Shown here: in pieces, positions 1 through 10,131 of the stretch
Layout of the letters: every line of letters begins with the position of its first letter
How positions within the stretch are numbered: position 1 is the first letter of the stretch
From: Stagonosporopsis chrysanthemi
Lineage: Eukaryota; Ascomycota; Dothideomycetes; Pleosporales; Didymellaceae
Length of the DNA: 64,000 nucleotides
Assembly (NCBI GenBank): GCA_022560025.1
Contig: JAFISE010000012.1
Span: 186,001-250,000 of the forward strand
Direction: 5' to 3'
Translations under genes and position numbers: made by a program
The notes under the pieces: model-generated
What the model saw: only the letters and a program-made list of their open reading frames with translations
Database searches by the model: none
What the model was told of the DNA's origin: nothing

Positions 1-1793
1 CTCTGAGCAAGAATTTCAACAGAGTTGACTTGCCGCATCCGGCTTTCCCACTGATCCAAAATATACCCTGTCCTGTTTCGAGCCAATGTAGGAAGTTGTC
101 ATGCGGTGAGCCAGTATCAGCCGGTTCGTCAAAAATCCACGCGCAGGTTTCCTGGTAAGCTTTGCTAACCTCGATCTCTCTGATAGCCATTCTACGGAAC
201 CAAAGAGCGTCCAACATTTTGTCTTCGATCAAAGTATAGCCGTTCGAGGCCAGACTCTTTAAGGATGGGTCATACTGAGTTAGCGTTGAAGGTAGCACTG
301 GGAATACTTGACCTTTTCCGATGGATCTAACGAAATCATCGATCGCATTAAGAACACCAAGATGTCGCTGCTGTGAGTCTTCACGCAATTGCGCCAGCTG
401 TAGACTTATCTCTGCGGAATGACCTTCGCTCTCGTTCTTAGACCCTCTGCGAAGCGTTGGGTCCTTGTGAGCGTGCTGCGGCTCGAATAGACCCTGAAGC
501 AGTCCGGCAGAAACTCTCATGGACTCGTTGACATCATGGAGAACTTGTGAGATGTGGTTACGGTTCTTGGCCAGCTGCCGCAAAGACGTCTCCCGCTTTT
601 CTGGCCTCCAACATAGCTCCAGAACGTCTGTCAATGTCATCTGACCCCCTTTGCTCTTCAAGTGTTCTTTGTACTTTTTGCGAAGAGCTGCATCCTCTCC
701 TGCAGCTGTCCCATCTAGGAAATTCTGTGCTAACTTTGCAACGGAGTTTGCCTCGACTATGCAGCTCTTGGCTACATCCACCAAACACTATAACGTAGAG
801 GTCAAACACCGAAGTTGAATATCGTCCTGTGTGAAGGCTTACCTGCCTTGGCCCATTGGACCTCAAGATCTCTGCAGTTGGATCAATACGTTTTGCTTGA
901 TACCTCAGACTTCGAGGGGCCTCTGAGAGAGGTATGTTTATACCATCCGCCATGTTTTGTGTCTTGCGCGGCTTAGCGCGTAGTACAGCTGACAGCCAAT
1001 CAATAAACTGAAGAAGATTCTCAGAAATCCCAATGACCGCTAGTGTTCCCGGTTGCATCGTTGTCGTACCGCTCGAATACTTGTTAATCTGTTCTCGGAG
1101 GCGCAGGAACGCCCTGGTCTTGCCCTCGCCGTACAATAGCGGCAAGTTTACATCGAATATTCCAAGCAGACAATATGTCTCGTCCTCTACTCGTTTCGTT
1201 GTTCGCTCCTGTGCCCAAGACATTCGCTCATGGATGCAAAAGTCGCGCAGTGGTTTCCCTTTGAAGGCATCGATTGGGATGCCGGTACGTGTGCTGATTT
1301 GTGTACTCAATGAACTGCGGTGCCCAAATTTTACACCTTCTCGTGTGAAAAACTCAACCAAACGGGGTGCGAGAAGTTCCTGGAGCGTCCATCCACGAGT
1401 GAACCATCTGCTCTTCTGAAATGCTTCATCTACACCTCCGTTCTTGATATGAGTTAGCGTGACGTCCGAAAGGAACACGTAACATCTGGTTGCCTTCTGA
1501 TACCAGGCGAACATCGAATTGATGGCTTCTGTAAGTTCAGAGCTGCTCTCCTTGTTGATGCAGCAGCTATCAACCCAGATATATTCCAAGCCATCGGACT
1601 TAGCCTGCTCGGCACAAAAGCGGATCTTTTTGTGCCCAGGTTTATTTCCAGACTTGTTTTTGATGTCTTCGTAAGTGACCTCTTCTCTGTCCGGTCCCCA
1701 TGTATGGGAAAGTATCGCATATGGAGGAGGTTGGTCGCTTGTGATCTCAACAAGGCTGAGGTCACGCCCTGGACCAATCTGGAGAAGCCTCAT
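1..1793 (-). CDS. HET-domain / STAND NTPase (fungal NLR-like) protein, 3' part beyond window
   Basis: The protein starts at the ATG at 1793. Exon 1 is 1793-843, a 55-nt intron (842-788, GTAAGC...TATAG) keeps phase 0, and exon 2 runs open from 787 to the window edge. Residues about 20-190 are a HET domain with its three blocks: YAILSHTWG, YIWVDSCCINK and GWTLQELLAP. About 190 residues of linker follow. Just before the edge comes a P-loop, WISGKAGCGKST (Walker A), typical of NACHT or similar STAND NTPases. HET-NTPase proteins such as Podospora HET-D/HET-E act in heterokaryon incompatibility: the HET domain is the cell-death effector and C-terminal repeats recognise ligand. The rest of the NTPase and any WD40, ankyrin or TPR repeats lie outside the window. 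I call one gene rather than two because the splice join is in frame and the exon 2 reading frame is open throughout. Confidence 0.85.
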
Positions 1794-2657
1794 GGAGCCT
1801 AGGCTGTGGAGTGCTCACTCGCGCGGTATATGCAACGATTCTTTGAAGCAACCTAGGTTTGTAGGAGAAAGATCAGTGGCAGAACTGGTACTGATGAGTG
1901 CAGGCGTTCTGCGCAACACCCTGCCATAGAGATTCAGTCAGCGTATAGTGGCGAAGCTTGTGGGCTAGCCATAGGCGGCTAGGTGCAGTATTATATCCAA
2001 GTATTTCCAACCTAGCGCTGAGTGCATGCATTACGCTCACAGACATCGAGTGATGGCTATCAGCCGCTGATCCGCAGCACCGATTACAGAGGCTTTTTTA
2101 GACTTATCACCATTTCTTACAAACCAAAACAAATTCTGCCACACAAATAGGACGCATGTAAGTCGAAGGGGCACCTGGTAATTCATGTCCTTGATCGGCT
2201 ACCTAGGTAGTGCTGGCCTTGGAATCCGTTTGTCTAAAGTAAGAGGTGTGTTTTAGTAGTTGTGAGGGCGCGATCGGCTAGAAGCAACAAGCTTCTAAGT
2301 ATCGCGCGCAGGTAGGATAGCCTATTAAAACGCTAGTATTTACTTGAACTTCAGTCAGTGTAATGAGCATGCAATGAAATACTTACTGGCGGTCAGAACG
2401 AAGATCTTTTGCGTTGAGTTGTATTTTGAAATTACTTGCATCGCTTTCTAAGATGCTTGTTGCATGGTGTTCGGCCAACGACATGTCGAAGAATGAATTT
2501 TAGGCGTCCACGGCAAGCCTCAGCGGAATGATCTACATGTACCAAACACACCACTAGGCAGGGGCGATATTTGACTGTATCGTTCAGCAACGCTTACTGG
2601 ATATTTTGTATGTATATATTCATTCTTACTCTTTATTGTTTCATCAACAATACCATC
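1794..2657. other. Intergenic, 5' of the HET-STAND gene
   Basis: This AT-rich spacer of about 860 bases probably contains the HET gene promoter on its left side. I see no convincing coding frame, repeat or RNA gene in it. Confidence 0.5.
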
Positions 2658-2750
2658 TCCGGTATAGTCCAGAGGCTAGGATATTCCGCTTTCAACCGAT
2701 CACTCGACTGAAGTACCGGAAAGACCCGGGTTCGATTCCCGGTACCGGAA
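2658..2750 (+). tRNA. tRNA-Glu (anticodon UUC), with intron
   Basis: The acceptor stem TCCGGTA (2658-2664) pairs with TACCGGA (2743-2749), followed by discriminator A. The T-arm is CCGGG-TTCGATT-CCCGG. The anticodon stem TTCCG (2684-2688) pairs with CGGAA (2717-2721), and the loop carries anticodon TTC at 2691-2693. A 21-nt intron (2695-2715) sits one base 3' of the anticodon, the standard position for nuclear tRNA introns cut by the Sen endonuclease. The mature length is 72 nt. Confidence 0.93.
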
Positions 2751-3119
2751 ACGCGAGTTTCTTTTTGCCAACATGCTGCCTTTGGGGGCGGGGGGTCACT
2801 GGGCTGAAAGTTTGCCAGTGGGACTCGGAGCGCCTGAAAAGACAAGCGAGCCCGAACATCACCGGGGCGTGGGTCTGATGTACATTTTTGTTCGGTCTGG
2901 GGGATAACAATCTATTGGTCATGCGAGCTGACTACCGGCGTAAGACTGAGGGCGGCGGGCTTCAAGAGCTCTGATGTGAATCAGAAGTTCGTGGCCCCTC
3001 CCCCCTTTCGTTATTCGACGTCTCTAATTACTATTGATGTCGAGAAGACGCCTCGGGCGCTGCAAATTTAGCAGTATATATACGTTACCGCAATAAACTC
3101 AACCAATCAAATGACACCA
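2751..3119. other. Spacer between two tRNA genes
   Basis: No gene is seen. The spacer contains an oligo-T run (2761-2766) just after the tRNA-Glu gene that could serve as a pol III terminator, and AT-rich sequence before the tRNA-Ser gene. Confidence 0.4.
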
Positions 3120-3218
3120 GACGTTGTGCCAGAGTGGTTAATGGGTATGACTCGAACGAGTTCATCAACTAGATATCATATGCCTTCGGGCGCGCAGGTT
3201 CGAATCCTGCCAACGTCG
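3120..3218 (+). tRNA. tRNA-Ser (anticodon CGA), with intron
   Basis: The acceptor stem GACGTTG (3120-3126) pairs with CAACGTC (3211-3217), with discriminator G as in eukaryotic tRNA-Ser. A long variable arm (TGCC-TTCG-GGCG region, 3181-3193) marks a type II tRNA. The anticodon stem TATGA (3146-3150) pairs with TCATA (3176-3180) and the anticodon CGA is 3153-3155. An 18-nt intron (3157-3174) follows the base after the anticodon. The mature length is 81 nt. The long arm alone would also fit tRNA-Leu, but the anticodon and discriminator say Ser. Confidence 0.93.
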
Positions 3219-4037
3219 GTCGTAACCTTTTGCCATTTTTGCAGCTGTTTTTGCTGCCTCAACTATCTGCTAACTTGTCGTCCTTGTGTGCGAGTTTGAG
3301 CATTCGGAACGGAGTGTGCTCTGGGCCTACGTCTCGTTTTCTACCAGGACAGTTGCGTCGTTCTCTTTTGGCCCTTTTTGAGGCTCCTTTTGCTTGTCTA
3401 CTTCGCTCGACAGGTGGTGTCTTGATGTGGGAGCGAAGCGGGGATCGGCCTTGTGCGTCTTGAGAGACGGTGGGCTGGATTGATGTACGGTCTCCTTCAT
3501 GCCCCTTTCTGTACTCTACAACATCACTCAGACCTTCTTTTTCGCCCCTTGCTGCTGATGTCTTGTTGGTACGGATGCTCCGTTCTTTTCGTCCCAACCC
3601 TGGTTAGCTGAGTTATTTTGCCTCCGTCCCAACGAGATCTTACCACGTTTCAACATCAATACCTCCAGTATGTATTTCGTCCTGCTTCTCCCTGAACTCT
3701 GGGCACATCTATTCCTTTCGTGTTTGGCTTCGTTTGACTCCGTGCTTTGCTGTAAGATCTATGCTATCTTGACGCCGTGACATTGCTATTCTTCTTCTTC
3801 TGACAACATGCAATAAGAGCAGAACTGACTTAACACGGATAAAATATATACTAACTGAAACGCCGAGCTTTGTTCATGGCAATACATCATAAATGCACTG
3901 GCGTCCGACCAACGTGACCTCGCGAAAACGCGACGCGTCTGTTTCCCCCACGTCCACTTCCATCGTCTTCTTCCAAACATGTCGCACAACTCATCAGCGT
4001 CATAAACAAGGCTTCAGCGCCTGCGCTGCAGCGCAAG
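3219..4037. other. Intergenic, 5' of the gene at 4038
   Basis: About 800 bases, pyrimidine-rich between 3220 and 3800. T-rich runs directly after the tRNA-Ser gene may terminate pol III. Short open frames here look like chance and I call no gene. Confidence 0.4.
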
Positions 4038-5863
4038 ATGTCTTCTGGAACAATCAGCAGAGATGTGCCGTCGCCTGCGCTTGCGGCAGTAGGAACACGG
4101 CCGCGACGCGCGCAACGGCGCCCTACCAAACCAGCGCCCTATGAGCTCGCCAACCATGCGAAAGCATTCATTGAGGGATTTCAATGTAAGCGCTCTCTCT
4201 AGCTTGTACCTATGCCTATTAACATGTCCCAGTTGCAAACGCGTACGAATTCCTCTTCAGCCTACTCGCAGCGGGCACATCCATCTCCACGCCCGCGCAG
4301 CCTTATACCGGCTTCCTCCCACCGACCTCGCAGATTGCGCTCGCCGCTTCCTTAATCCCTCATAAGTTCAAAATGGCCTCTTCGGAGAACAGCAAAGGCT
4401 CCGATGCTGCGCTGCGCTACCTTCAATGTCTTCTGCACACAATCGAATCGCCAGCCTACCCGTACATACGGCAGGCTTTCACATTTCCCACCGAGCGCAC
4501 TCGGCGACGCCCTCGTGGGTACAGGAATGCGACTAGAAGTGTGTCCCCTGCTGAAGAAGACGACATCGACCATCTCTACTGCGAAGTAGCCAACGACAAG
4601 AGTTTGTGGTATCGAGCAGACGACTTCTGGCATATCGTCGGGTGGGCATTCAACTGTTCTGCGGCATTCAAGAAACGGTGGGAGAGATGGAAGCTGTGGC
4701 TTACAGTCATGTTGGATTTTCTCGAGGCAGATTGGGATGTCTGCGTTAAACACAGCCAACACGACGAAGAAGTCAAGGAGGCCGCATTGCAGCAGAGTCT
4801 CATATGGCGCTATGTTGTTGGCGAGGGACAGGCGATCACTCGTACGTCAAGACGGCGAATGGTGAAGGCAATATTTGCCATAGCATCAGCAGACTCCCTG
4901 AAAGACTATCCTGAGGTCTGGGAGAACGAAACGAAAGAACCGGAAGAGAGATCGAACAAGAAGCAGAAGATTGGCAACGTCGATTTCGAGGCTGGCGAGG
5001 TGGCAGACTACGACAGCGAAGAAGAGATACAGGACATTCCGAAACGAGTGACGCGCGCGATCGAGCGCAAGTTCGAGGTCACCTCCCCGCCTGATCTCCC
5101 AGATATCAATACCGGCAGCCTGAATTTACACAACGCTATCGAACGACTCGGCGGCGGCGACGCAGTAGCACTGCGGCAACGTCTTCTCGTATTGGTGAGT
5201 CAAGGAATTCTCCACAGCTAGCTTTTGACTAACAAGTCTCAGTTAGCACAAGTAGCGACCAGGCTGCCTGGTCAATTCACAACCCTCAGCGACTGGTTCG
5301 ATAACGTTGTGGAAGACTTCCGGTATCTGCCTACTATGATCTTCAACGTCTTTCTTACCTCATTGACGGTGCCTGGACCCATGAAGTACATGTTCCTTGC
5401 CAACCTACTGCTGCCTTTCGCTAGTGGTACGTTGCCAGACTACTTTCGCTTCGACCCAACGCAAGAGCACTTCGAGCAAATCCTGCTCCCTTTAAAAGGC
5501 AGCCAGAGTTTTGCAGCCAATGCCAAGGTCTCTCTCATTCTTGAACAGCTCTCTATGCTCATGATGGCAGAAGACGGACTCAAGCCTACGAAAGCGCTGC
5601 GAGAGGCCATGGAAGTTGGGATACAAACGAGACACAACGTGTTTGGGTCTGGCAGAGGCAAGAGAGGCAATGCTGGAGAGGAGAAGCAGGCACGAGAGCT
5701 CATGGAAGCGAGCTCAGGGCGACTCTTGGGCATGCTAGAAGTTCTTGAGGTCATGTCAGGGATGCCGCCGCAGAAGAAGGCGGGTCGCAAGGTTCCTTCT
5801 TTCTTGTCTTTCGGTTCTGGGTCCCCGCTTTCTTCGGCGCCAAGCGACACAGAGGGGGATTAG
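4038..5863 (+). CDS. Conserved protein of unknown function, three exons, 576 aa
   Basis: Exons are 4038-4185, 4233-5194 and 5243-5863; all splice sites are GT-AG and the phases agree. The start codon at 4038 gives a short disordered basic N-terminus, then a helical region (for example AKAFIEGFQFANAYEFLFSL). A Trp-rich conserved block around residues 145-180 (FWHIVGWAF, RWERWKLWL, MLDFLEADWD) follows, then an acidic insert (DYDSEEE). The C-terminal half is largely helical and ends in a disordered tail rich in Lys, Ser and Pro. There is no signal peptide or membrane segment. The strong aromatic block suggests a real conserved fungal family, but I do not recognise it and assign no function. It is tail to tail with the next gene, with 135 bases between the stops. 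Confidence 0.75.
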
Positions 5864-5998
5864 CGATTATCTTGGTTGACGCTACGACGTGGGCTTCAAC
5901 AAGTAGTACCACCGTCAAAGCTAGAAGCTTTATATGATACCCAACTCTCTGCAATACATAGTACGCCCAGAGTACCCTTCCAATCCCTGACCTTCTTT

Positions 5999-7033
5999 CT
6001 ATTCCCCCTCCTCCACACCCTTTCCCGCCTTTATCACAGGCCCATCTCTCTTCTCAGCAATCCACTCGCACTCCTCTGCCTTCCCATCCAGCTCCTCCCA
6101 CCCACCAATCTCCATTTCTTCTAGCCTCTCGTTCTTCTGCCTCAGCCACTGCCACTGCAACACGATCTGGCTTGCCCTCACCAGGAGCCATTTTTTACCC
6201 CACCCGCGTACCTCCTCATCGCTCAGAAGCAGGTACTGGTCAAGTGGTGTGACATAATGTTTCATCCTCTCCCTAACACCCTGCGTCGAGTACCCGCTCG
6301 CCGGCGCAGCGATTAGCGTGGGCCATACATTTGGCATCAGCGGCCTCCTCTTGTACTCTTTTCCTTCTTCCCCCATCCCCATGTCGTTCATCGAACTATC
6401 GGCCAGCGCCATACTCTCTGTCTCCTCCCCCGGAGTAGGAACACCAGGCGGCACAGACGCAACACTTATATCCCTCTTACTGACCGGCCCATCGCCCAGA
6501 CACCACTCACGCAGCATATCGTACCTCAGCACCATCCTGATAGCAAGGTGTTTCTTGCGCTCGTACAGCCGTCCCATTGCACTCCTATTCTCGGCGATCT
6601 GCTCGGGGAACAACGTGCGCGTGACCAGAAACACAAACTCTTCGAGCAGGAACCTCGACATCTTGCTGTCTGTCCCAAGAGCGCTACCCAGCAGTGCAGG
6701 CCAGTTCGTCGAAGTGCTCACAGGGCGCAGCAGCTCGTCTCGGATCCGCAGCGTGGCCACATGCAGCGTACCCCAGTGCAGGATCGCATCTAGGCTGGCC
6801 TCAAGAGTGCCGGCGAAGGGGCTGGGGACTGTGGGCGCAAGGACGTAGTGCGGTGGTAGTCGGGTTGGCTGTGATGTTTCGGTCAACAGGGCGGCATCGG
6901 CGGTTGATGCTGCGCGTAGGCCACGGGTGCCACCGCGGCGCGTAGGTGGAGCGGGAGAGGGGCGCGGTGTGAGCGCTGTGTCTTCTGAGATGATACTGTG
7001 GGCGCGTGAGCTCCGTCGGGACAGGCCGGTCAT
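5999..7033 (-). CDS. Hypothetical protein, single exon, 344 aa
   Basis: The first ATG in this open frame is at 7033. Residues 1-60 are Ser/Thr/Arg/Pro-rich and probably disordered. The middle (about 75-190) is predicted mostly helical, with LDAILHWGTLHVATLRIRDE and a hydrophobic EEFVFLVTRTLFPEQIAE stretch. A Pro/Gly/Glu-rich linker and a second helical part containing VRGWGKKWLLVRASQIVLQW close the protein. No catalytic motif, membrane segment or known domain is visible. I do not recognise the family. The 380-base spacer upstream holds its promoter and the 3' end of the rhodopsin-domain gene. Confidence 0.65.
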   Translation of the reverse strand: MTGLSRRSSRAHSIISEDTALTPRPSPAPPTRRGGTRGLRAASTADAALLTETSQPTRLPPHYVLAPTVPSPFAGTLEASLDAILHWGTLHVATLRIRDELLRPVSTSTNWPALLGSALGTDSKMSRFLLEEFVFLVTRTLFPEQIAENRSAMGRLYERKKHLAIRMVLRYDMLREWCLGDGPVSKRDISVASVPPGVPTPGEETESMALADSSMNDMGMGEEGKEYKRRPLMPNVWPTLIAAPASGYSTQGVRERMKHYVTPLDQYLLLSDEEVRGWGKKWLLVRASQIVLQWQWLRQKNERLEEMEIGGWEELDGKAEECEWIAEKRDGPVIKAGKGVEEGE

Positions 7034-7426
7034 TGTAGATGTCAAAAGCTGGGAAGCGGTTACGGCGGTCGAGACGGTGGTTGATAGTGCTAGCTTTTAG
7101 GTGAGTTGATGTGGTAGTTGAAACTGGGTTGCAGACGGTAGCTGGAAAGAGATTGGTCTTCCTGGGCAGGTGACGTGTAGGTGAAGGTGAAAGCGGGTCG
7201 AACCAAAGCAAGACAAGCTAGGATGTGAAGAACATGCATCATCTGACCCGTAGATTTCACTCAGACTGATACACAAACTCCACCGCAACCTCTCTGGTGA
7301 CAACGATATTTGTATCAGGTTTGACAGATGCGCGAACAGGCCTGTTTTGCGTGAACAACGCTTCTTGAGACTCGGTGCTTTGCCCGGTATATTCAAGCCT
7401 GGTGATACTCTCTCTAGATATCCTGT
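7034..7426. other. Intergenic, 5' of the 344-aa hypothetical gene
   Basis: About 390 bases between two genes on the minus strand. It should contain the promoter and 5' leader of the gene ending at 5999. I see no reading frame that looks coding. Confidence 0.4.
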
Positions 7427-8515
7427 CTACCTATTTTTCCGGTGCGAGTCAAGCGTCGACATCTTGTAATTGCTCCCATGACGATAATCACCGGCGGAGC
7501 TTTCCCCAGCCAGTGTGGTCCACAAAGTCTTCAGCGACGGCACATTGACCGCAATGATATCCAACTGTATCTCAATTGCAGCTATAACGACCATCTTGCC
7601 AAGCACGTACGAGAAGTCGGGCGACGAGTTGAGTTCCGATAGTGGGATGACACGGAAACATGCTACAAGCACGGCTAAGCCACCAAAACCGATGACGGAG
7701 ACAACCACGGCCTTGCGACGCGTGAAAATCTACAAATTGAGTACTGTAGAAATTGGTAACACATGTATATGTCTTGGACTGTGTTCTGGACTATGTTCTG
7801 GACGTCAGTCAGCGGATGGTTTCATAGGATTATCAAAGATTTGAGTATACCGGGATTGATGGGACAACCAGAAATATTATGTTCGGCATACATCTGAAAT
7901 TCGTGTGCGTTCCAGGATGCAGAATTTCATCAAAAGGCATACATTAGAGGCAAGCGATTTGACTGTCCGAGTCAGCACTGTTGTGCGCCTAAAGACAGGT
8001 AATAACTTGCATGTTGGCGACGAAAATCACGGCGTTTGAGATCATGTCGAAGTAAACCAATTTGCGAAATACCTTATCTGACGGCAAGCGGAGGTAGAAG
8101 AATAGGAAAGCAAACTTGACGATCCAGTGAGCAAGGTAGTGGTAGATTTCTTCGACAAAGAAGATCCTGAGGATCATGAGTTGCTGCTTCTCACCGACTG
8201 CTCCGATGTGACTTTGTAGGGCGCATCAGCTCGTGACACTGGCACTTTCCTGTAGGTGTACTTACAGACCGCATCCTTCTTGCAAGAACATGTGCAAGAT
8301 CATCTGTTGGTCGCAGCTCACTAGCTGTTCTGAAAGCGTCAACAGACTAGCTAAAATTATATACACGGTTGTCTTACACCGATGAAAGAAGCAGCGTTGT
8401 CGTCACATCCACAAGCTTTGAGGATAAAACGTCTGCAATAACCCCTTAGAAACACAGTTGAAATGCCAACGCGGAGGGCGAGACACACAACAGCGTATGC
8501 TAAAAGAAGATTCTT
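7427..8515 (-). CDS. Fungal rhodopsin-domain integral membrane protein, multi-exon, possibly broken
   Basis: Separate minus-strand frames spell parts of the seven-helix rhodopsin-like domain common in Pezizomycotina (CFEM/Pth11-like relatives). In order they are: LRVGISTVFLRGYCRRFIL then CGCDDNAA (about 8500-8380); an exon with HMFLQEGCGL spliced to HIGAVGEKQQLMILRIFF; WIVKFAFLFFYLRL (about 8115-8075); and a last exon, FTRRKAVVVSVIGFGGL through DIIAVNVPSLKTLW, ending at 7427. The segment expected between helices 4 and 6 (about 7990-7740) has an in-frame TAA after ACL and no clean intron. The first exon is also not evident. The gene may therefore be diverged or a recent pseudogene. Exon borders are approximate. 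Confidence 0.55.
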
Positions 8516-8698
8516 GAGTTGATGGTAAATCTAGACCCTGTTTATCTGCGGGTGATCAGTACCCAGGTTCTGGATATTGCAACTAATTGCAAGATTATAA
8601 GTCTTGTCCTACCCCCTTGCACATTTGAGCAATCTTGATACTCGCACAATCACAACCATTACGCCGGCGCTGAACACATACTGCCACAACTTCTATAC

Positions 8699-9505
8699 AT
8701 GCTCCTTGCACTTCCCCAGGAAATACGCGACTCGATCGTCAGAAATGTGCTCGAGCACATTCTTCTGGACCACTCGAACTTTTTGTCGAACTCCCACAGC
8801 AGTTTGTCCAAGGTTTCAATGCAACCAACCTGCACGTTCACGAACGGTGGTCCTTTCAATTCGTGCAAATTGTTACGTGACGATACTCTGGCGGCGATGT
8901 ACAAGTTCAGGTATCCTCCAATACTGGAAGTCGAGTTCTCCTCTCCGTCAGCTTTCCGGACGGCATGGCTTATTCCACCGCCCACAGAGAAAACCTGGAA
9001 ATTTCCAACTGTGTTTATCGACATCTACCACGTGGAGGGAGCCGAAGCACAATGGGACTATGGTGCAGAATCCCGAGAGATCTACCAAAAGCACATCCAA
9101 AAGATCCTAAAATTTGCCGTTCAGACCCTACACTCTGATTCAACAATCGAGGAGCTTCATGTAAATATTCATCTGGACCACGGCCAAGAAGTCCTTAAAT
9201 ACTTCTTCTATCGCCAGCAACTAGAGGCTATTTTTGGGGCGATAACCGAACTGCTGATACCTCACCACTGCCATTTCGAACGCACTGGGACAGTGCACCA
9301 TCTCCCTCCAACATTCTATACGCCTGAGAACTGCGTGTTCAAACGAGTGAGCGATGTGGTGTTCGCAAATCGAACGATCAGGCTGGTAGAGTGGAGTAAT
9401 CGAACGAGATCAGTACTCATAGGACATGTGGACAACGTACCTCGCTATTTCAACGCATGGCTATGGATGGTTTGCATCTGGTGTTTTTGTCTGTTCATGT
9501 CATAG
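8699..9505 (+). CDS. F-box-like protein, single exon, 268 aa
   Basis: The ATG at 8699 is followed at once by LLALPQEIRDSIVRNVLEHI, which resembles the N-terminal half of an F-box (LP-x-E-I). F-boxes bind Skp1 in SCF ubiquitin ligases. The remainder lacks recognisable LRR or WD40 repeats but has the pattern of the large fungal family of F-box-like proteins of 250-350 aa: a set of helices, a TFTNGGPFNSCKLLRDDTLA segment and a VFIDIYH strand. The C-terminus WLWMVCIWCFCLFMS is very hydrophobic and might be a tail anchor or a read-through of a lost exon. Its promoter would overlap the 5' end of the rhodopsin-domain gene. Confidence 0.65.
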   Translation: MLLALPQEIRDSIVRNVLEHILLDHSNFLSNSHSSLSKVSMQPTCTFTNGGPFNSCKLLRDDTLAAMYKFRYPPILEVEFSSPSAFRTAWLIPPPTEKTWKFPTVFIDIYHVEGAEAQWDYGAESREIYQKHIQKILKFAVQTLHSDSTIEELHVNIHLDHGQEVLKYFFYRQQLEAIFGAITELLIPHHCHFERTGTVHHLPPTFYTPENCVFKRVSDVVFANRTIRLVEWSNRTRSVLIGHVDNVPRYFNAWLWMVCIWCFCLFMS

Positions 9506-9594
9506 CCAAATACTGTAACGCCATTCGAAGTGCACGACCCGAGCTCAAACTCAGAAATCCAGCCATGAAGGCATGAAACACTTTCCCCACATAC

Positions 9595-10131
9595 CTAATT
9601 AACCATACCCCTCAGTGAAGCAATCCTCCGTGGTAAAACGGGCGTTTTGCGTGTTAGCAGCCGCTGGACATCCGCGTCCTCATCACTATCGCTCTCACTA
9701 TCATCGCTGCTTTCACTCTCACTGGATTCATCCTCGTCTGCGCCCTCTCCCACGGCAAATATCTCTGAAAGAGAACTATCGCTCGAAAGCGAGACCTCAT
9801 CGTCCTGCAGTCTGCGCACTGAGATCTGATAGACACCCGAGATATGATCACGGACCTGCTCGCGCCTCAGCATCCTCCCGATTTCAAGATCGTGCGAGAG
9901 CTGCTCTTGGAAAGATGATGCGAAGGTGTCGTAGGTAGTTTGTATTCCTCCGGAAAGGAGAGGATGGTGGTATGCTTCGAGATTCTGCGTGTGCGTACGG
10001 AAGAGCCATCGGAGGACATGTGCGAATAGCATCAGGATGGCGAAGACGCCGATGGCCAGGAACACGCTGATAAGAACCAACCGGTCTGTGCTAGTGTCGC
10101 TGTTGTGGTTGTAGAGCTGTTTTGTGGACAT
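9595..10131 (-). CDS. Small single-pass membrane protein with acidic Ser/Asp/Glu tail, 178 aa
   Basis: I chose the ATG at 10131 because it has a good context (GCCAAAATGTCC). The open frame continues upstream to 10335, but that part looks like leader sequence. Residues about 18-42 form one membrane helix (LVLISVFLAIGVFAILMLFA). The rest contains LRREQVRDHISGVYQISVRR and then a run of alternating Ser, Asp and Glu (ESSESESSDDSESDSDED), a likely casein-kinase-2 substrate. The family is unknown. A TATA-like element lies about 130 bases upstream of this start. Confidence 0.6.
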   Translation of the reverse strand: MSTKQLYNHNSDTSTDRLVLISVFLAIGVFAILMLFAHVLRWLFRTHTQNLEAYHHPLLSGGIQTTYDTFASSFQEQLSHDLEIGRMLRREQVRDHISGVYQISVRRLQDDEVSLSSDSSLSEIFAVGEGADEDESSESESSDDSESDSDEDADVQRLLTRKTPVLPRRIASLRGMVN

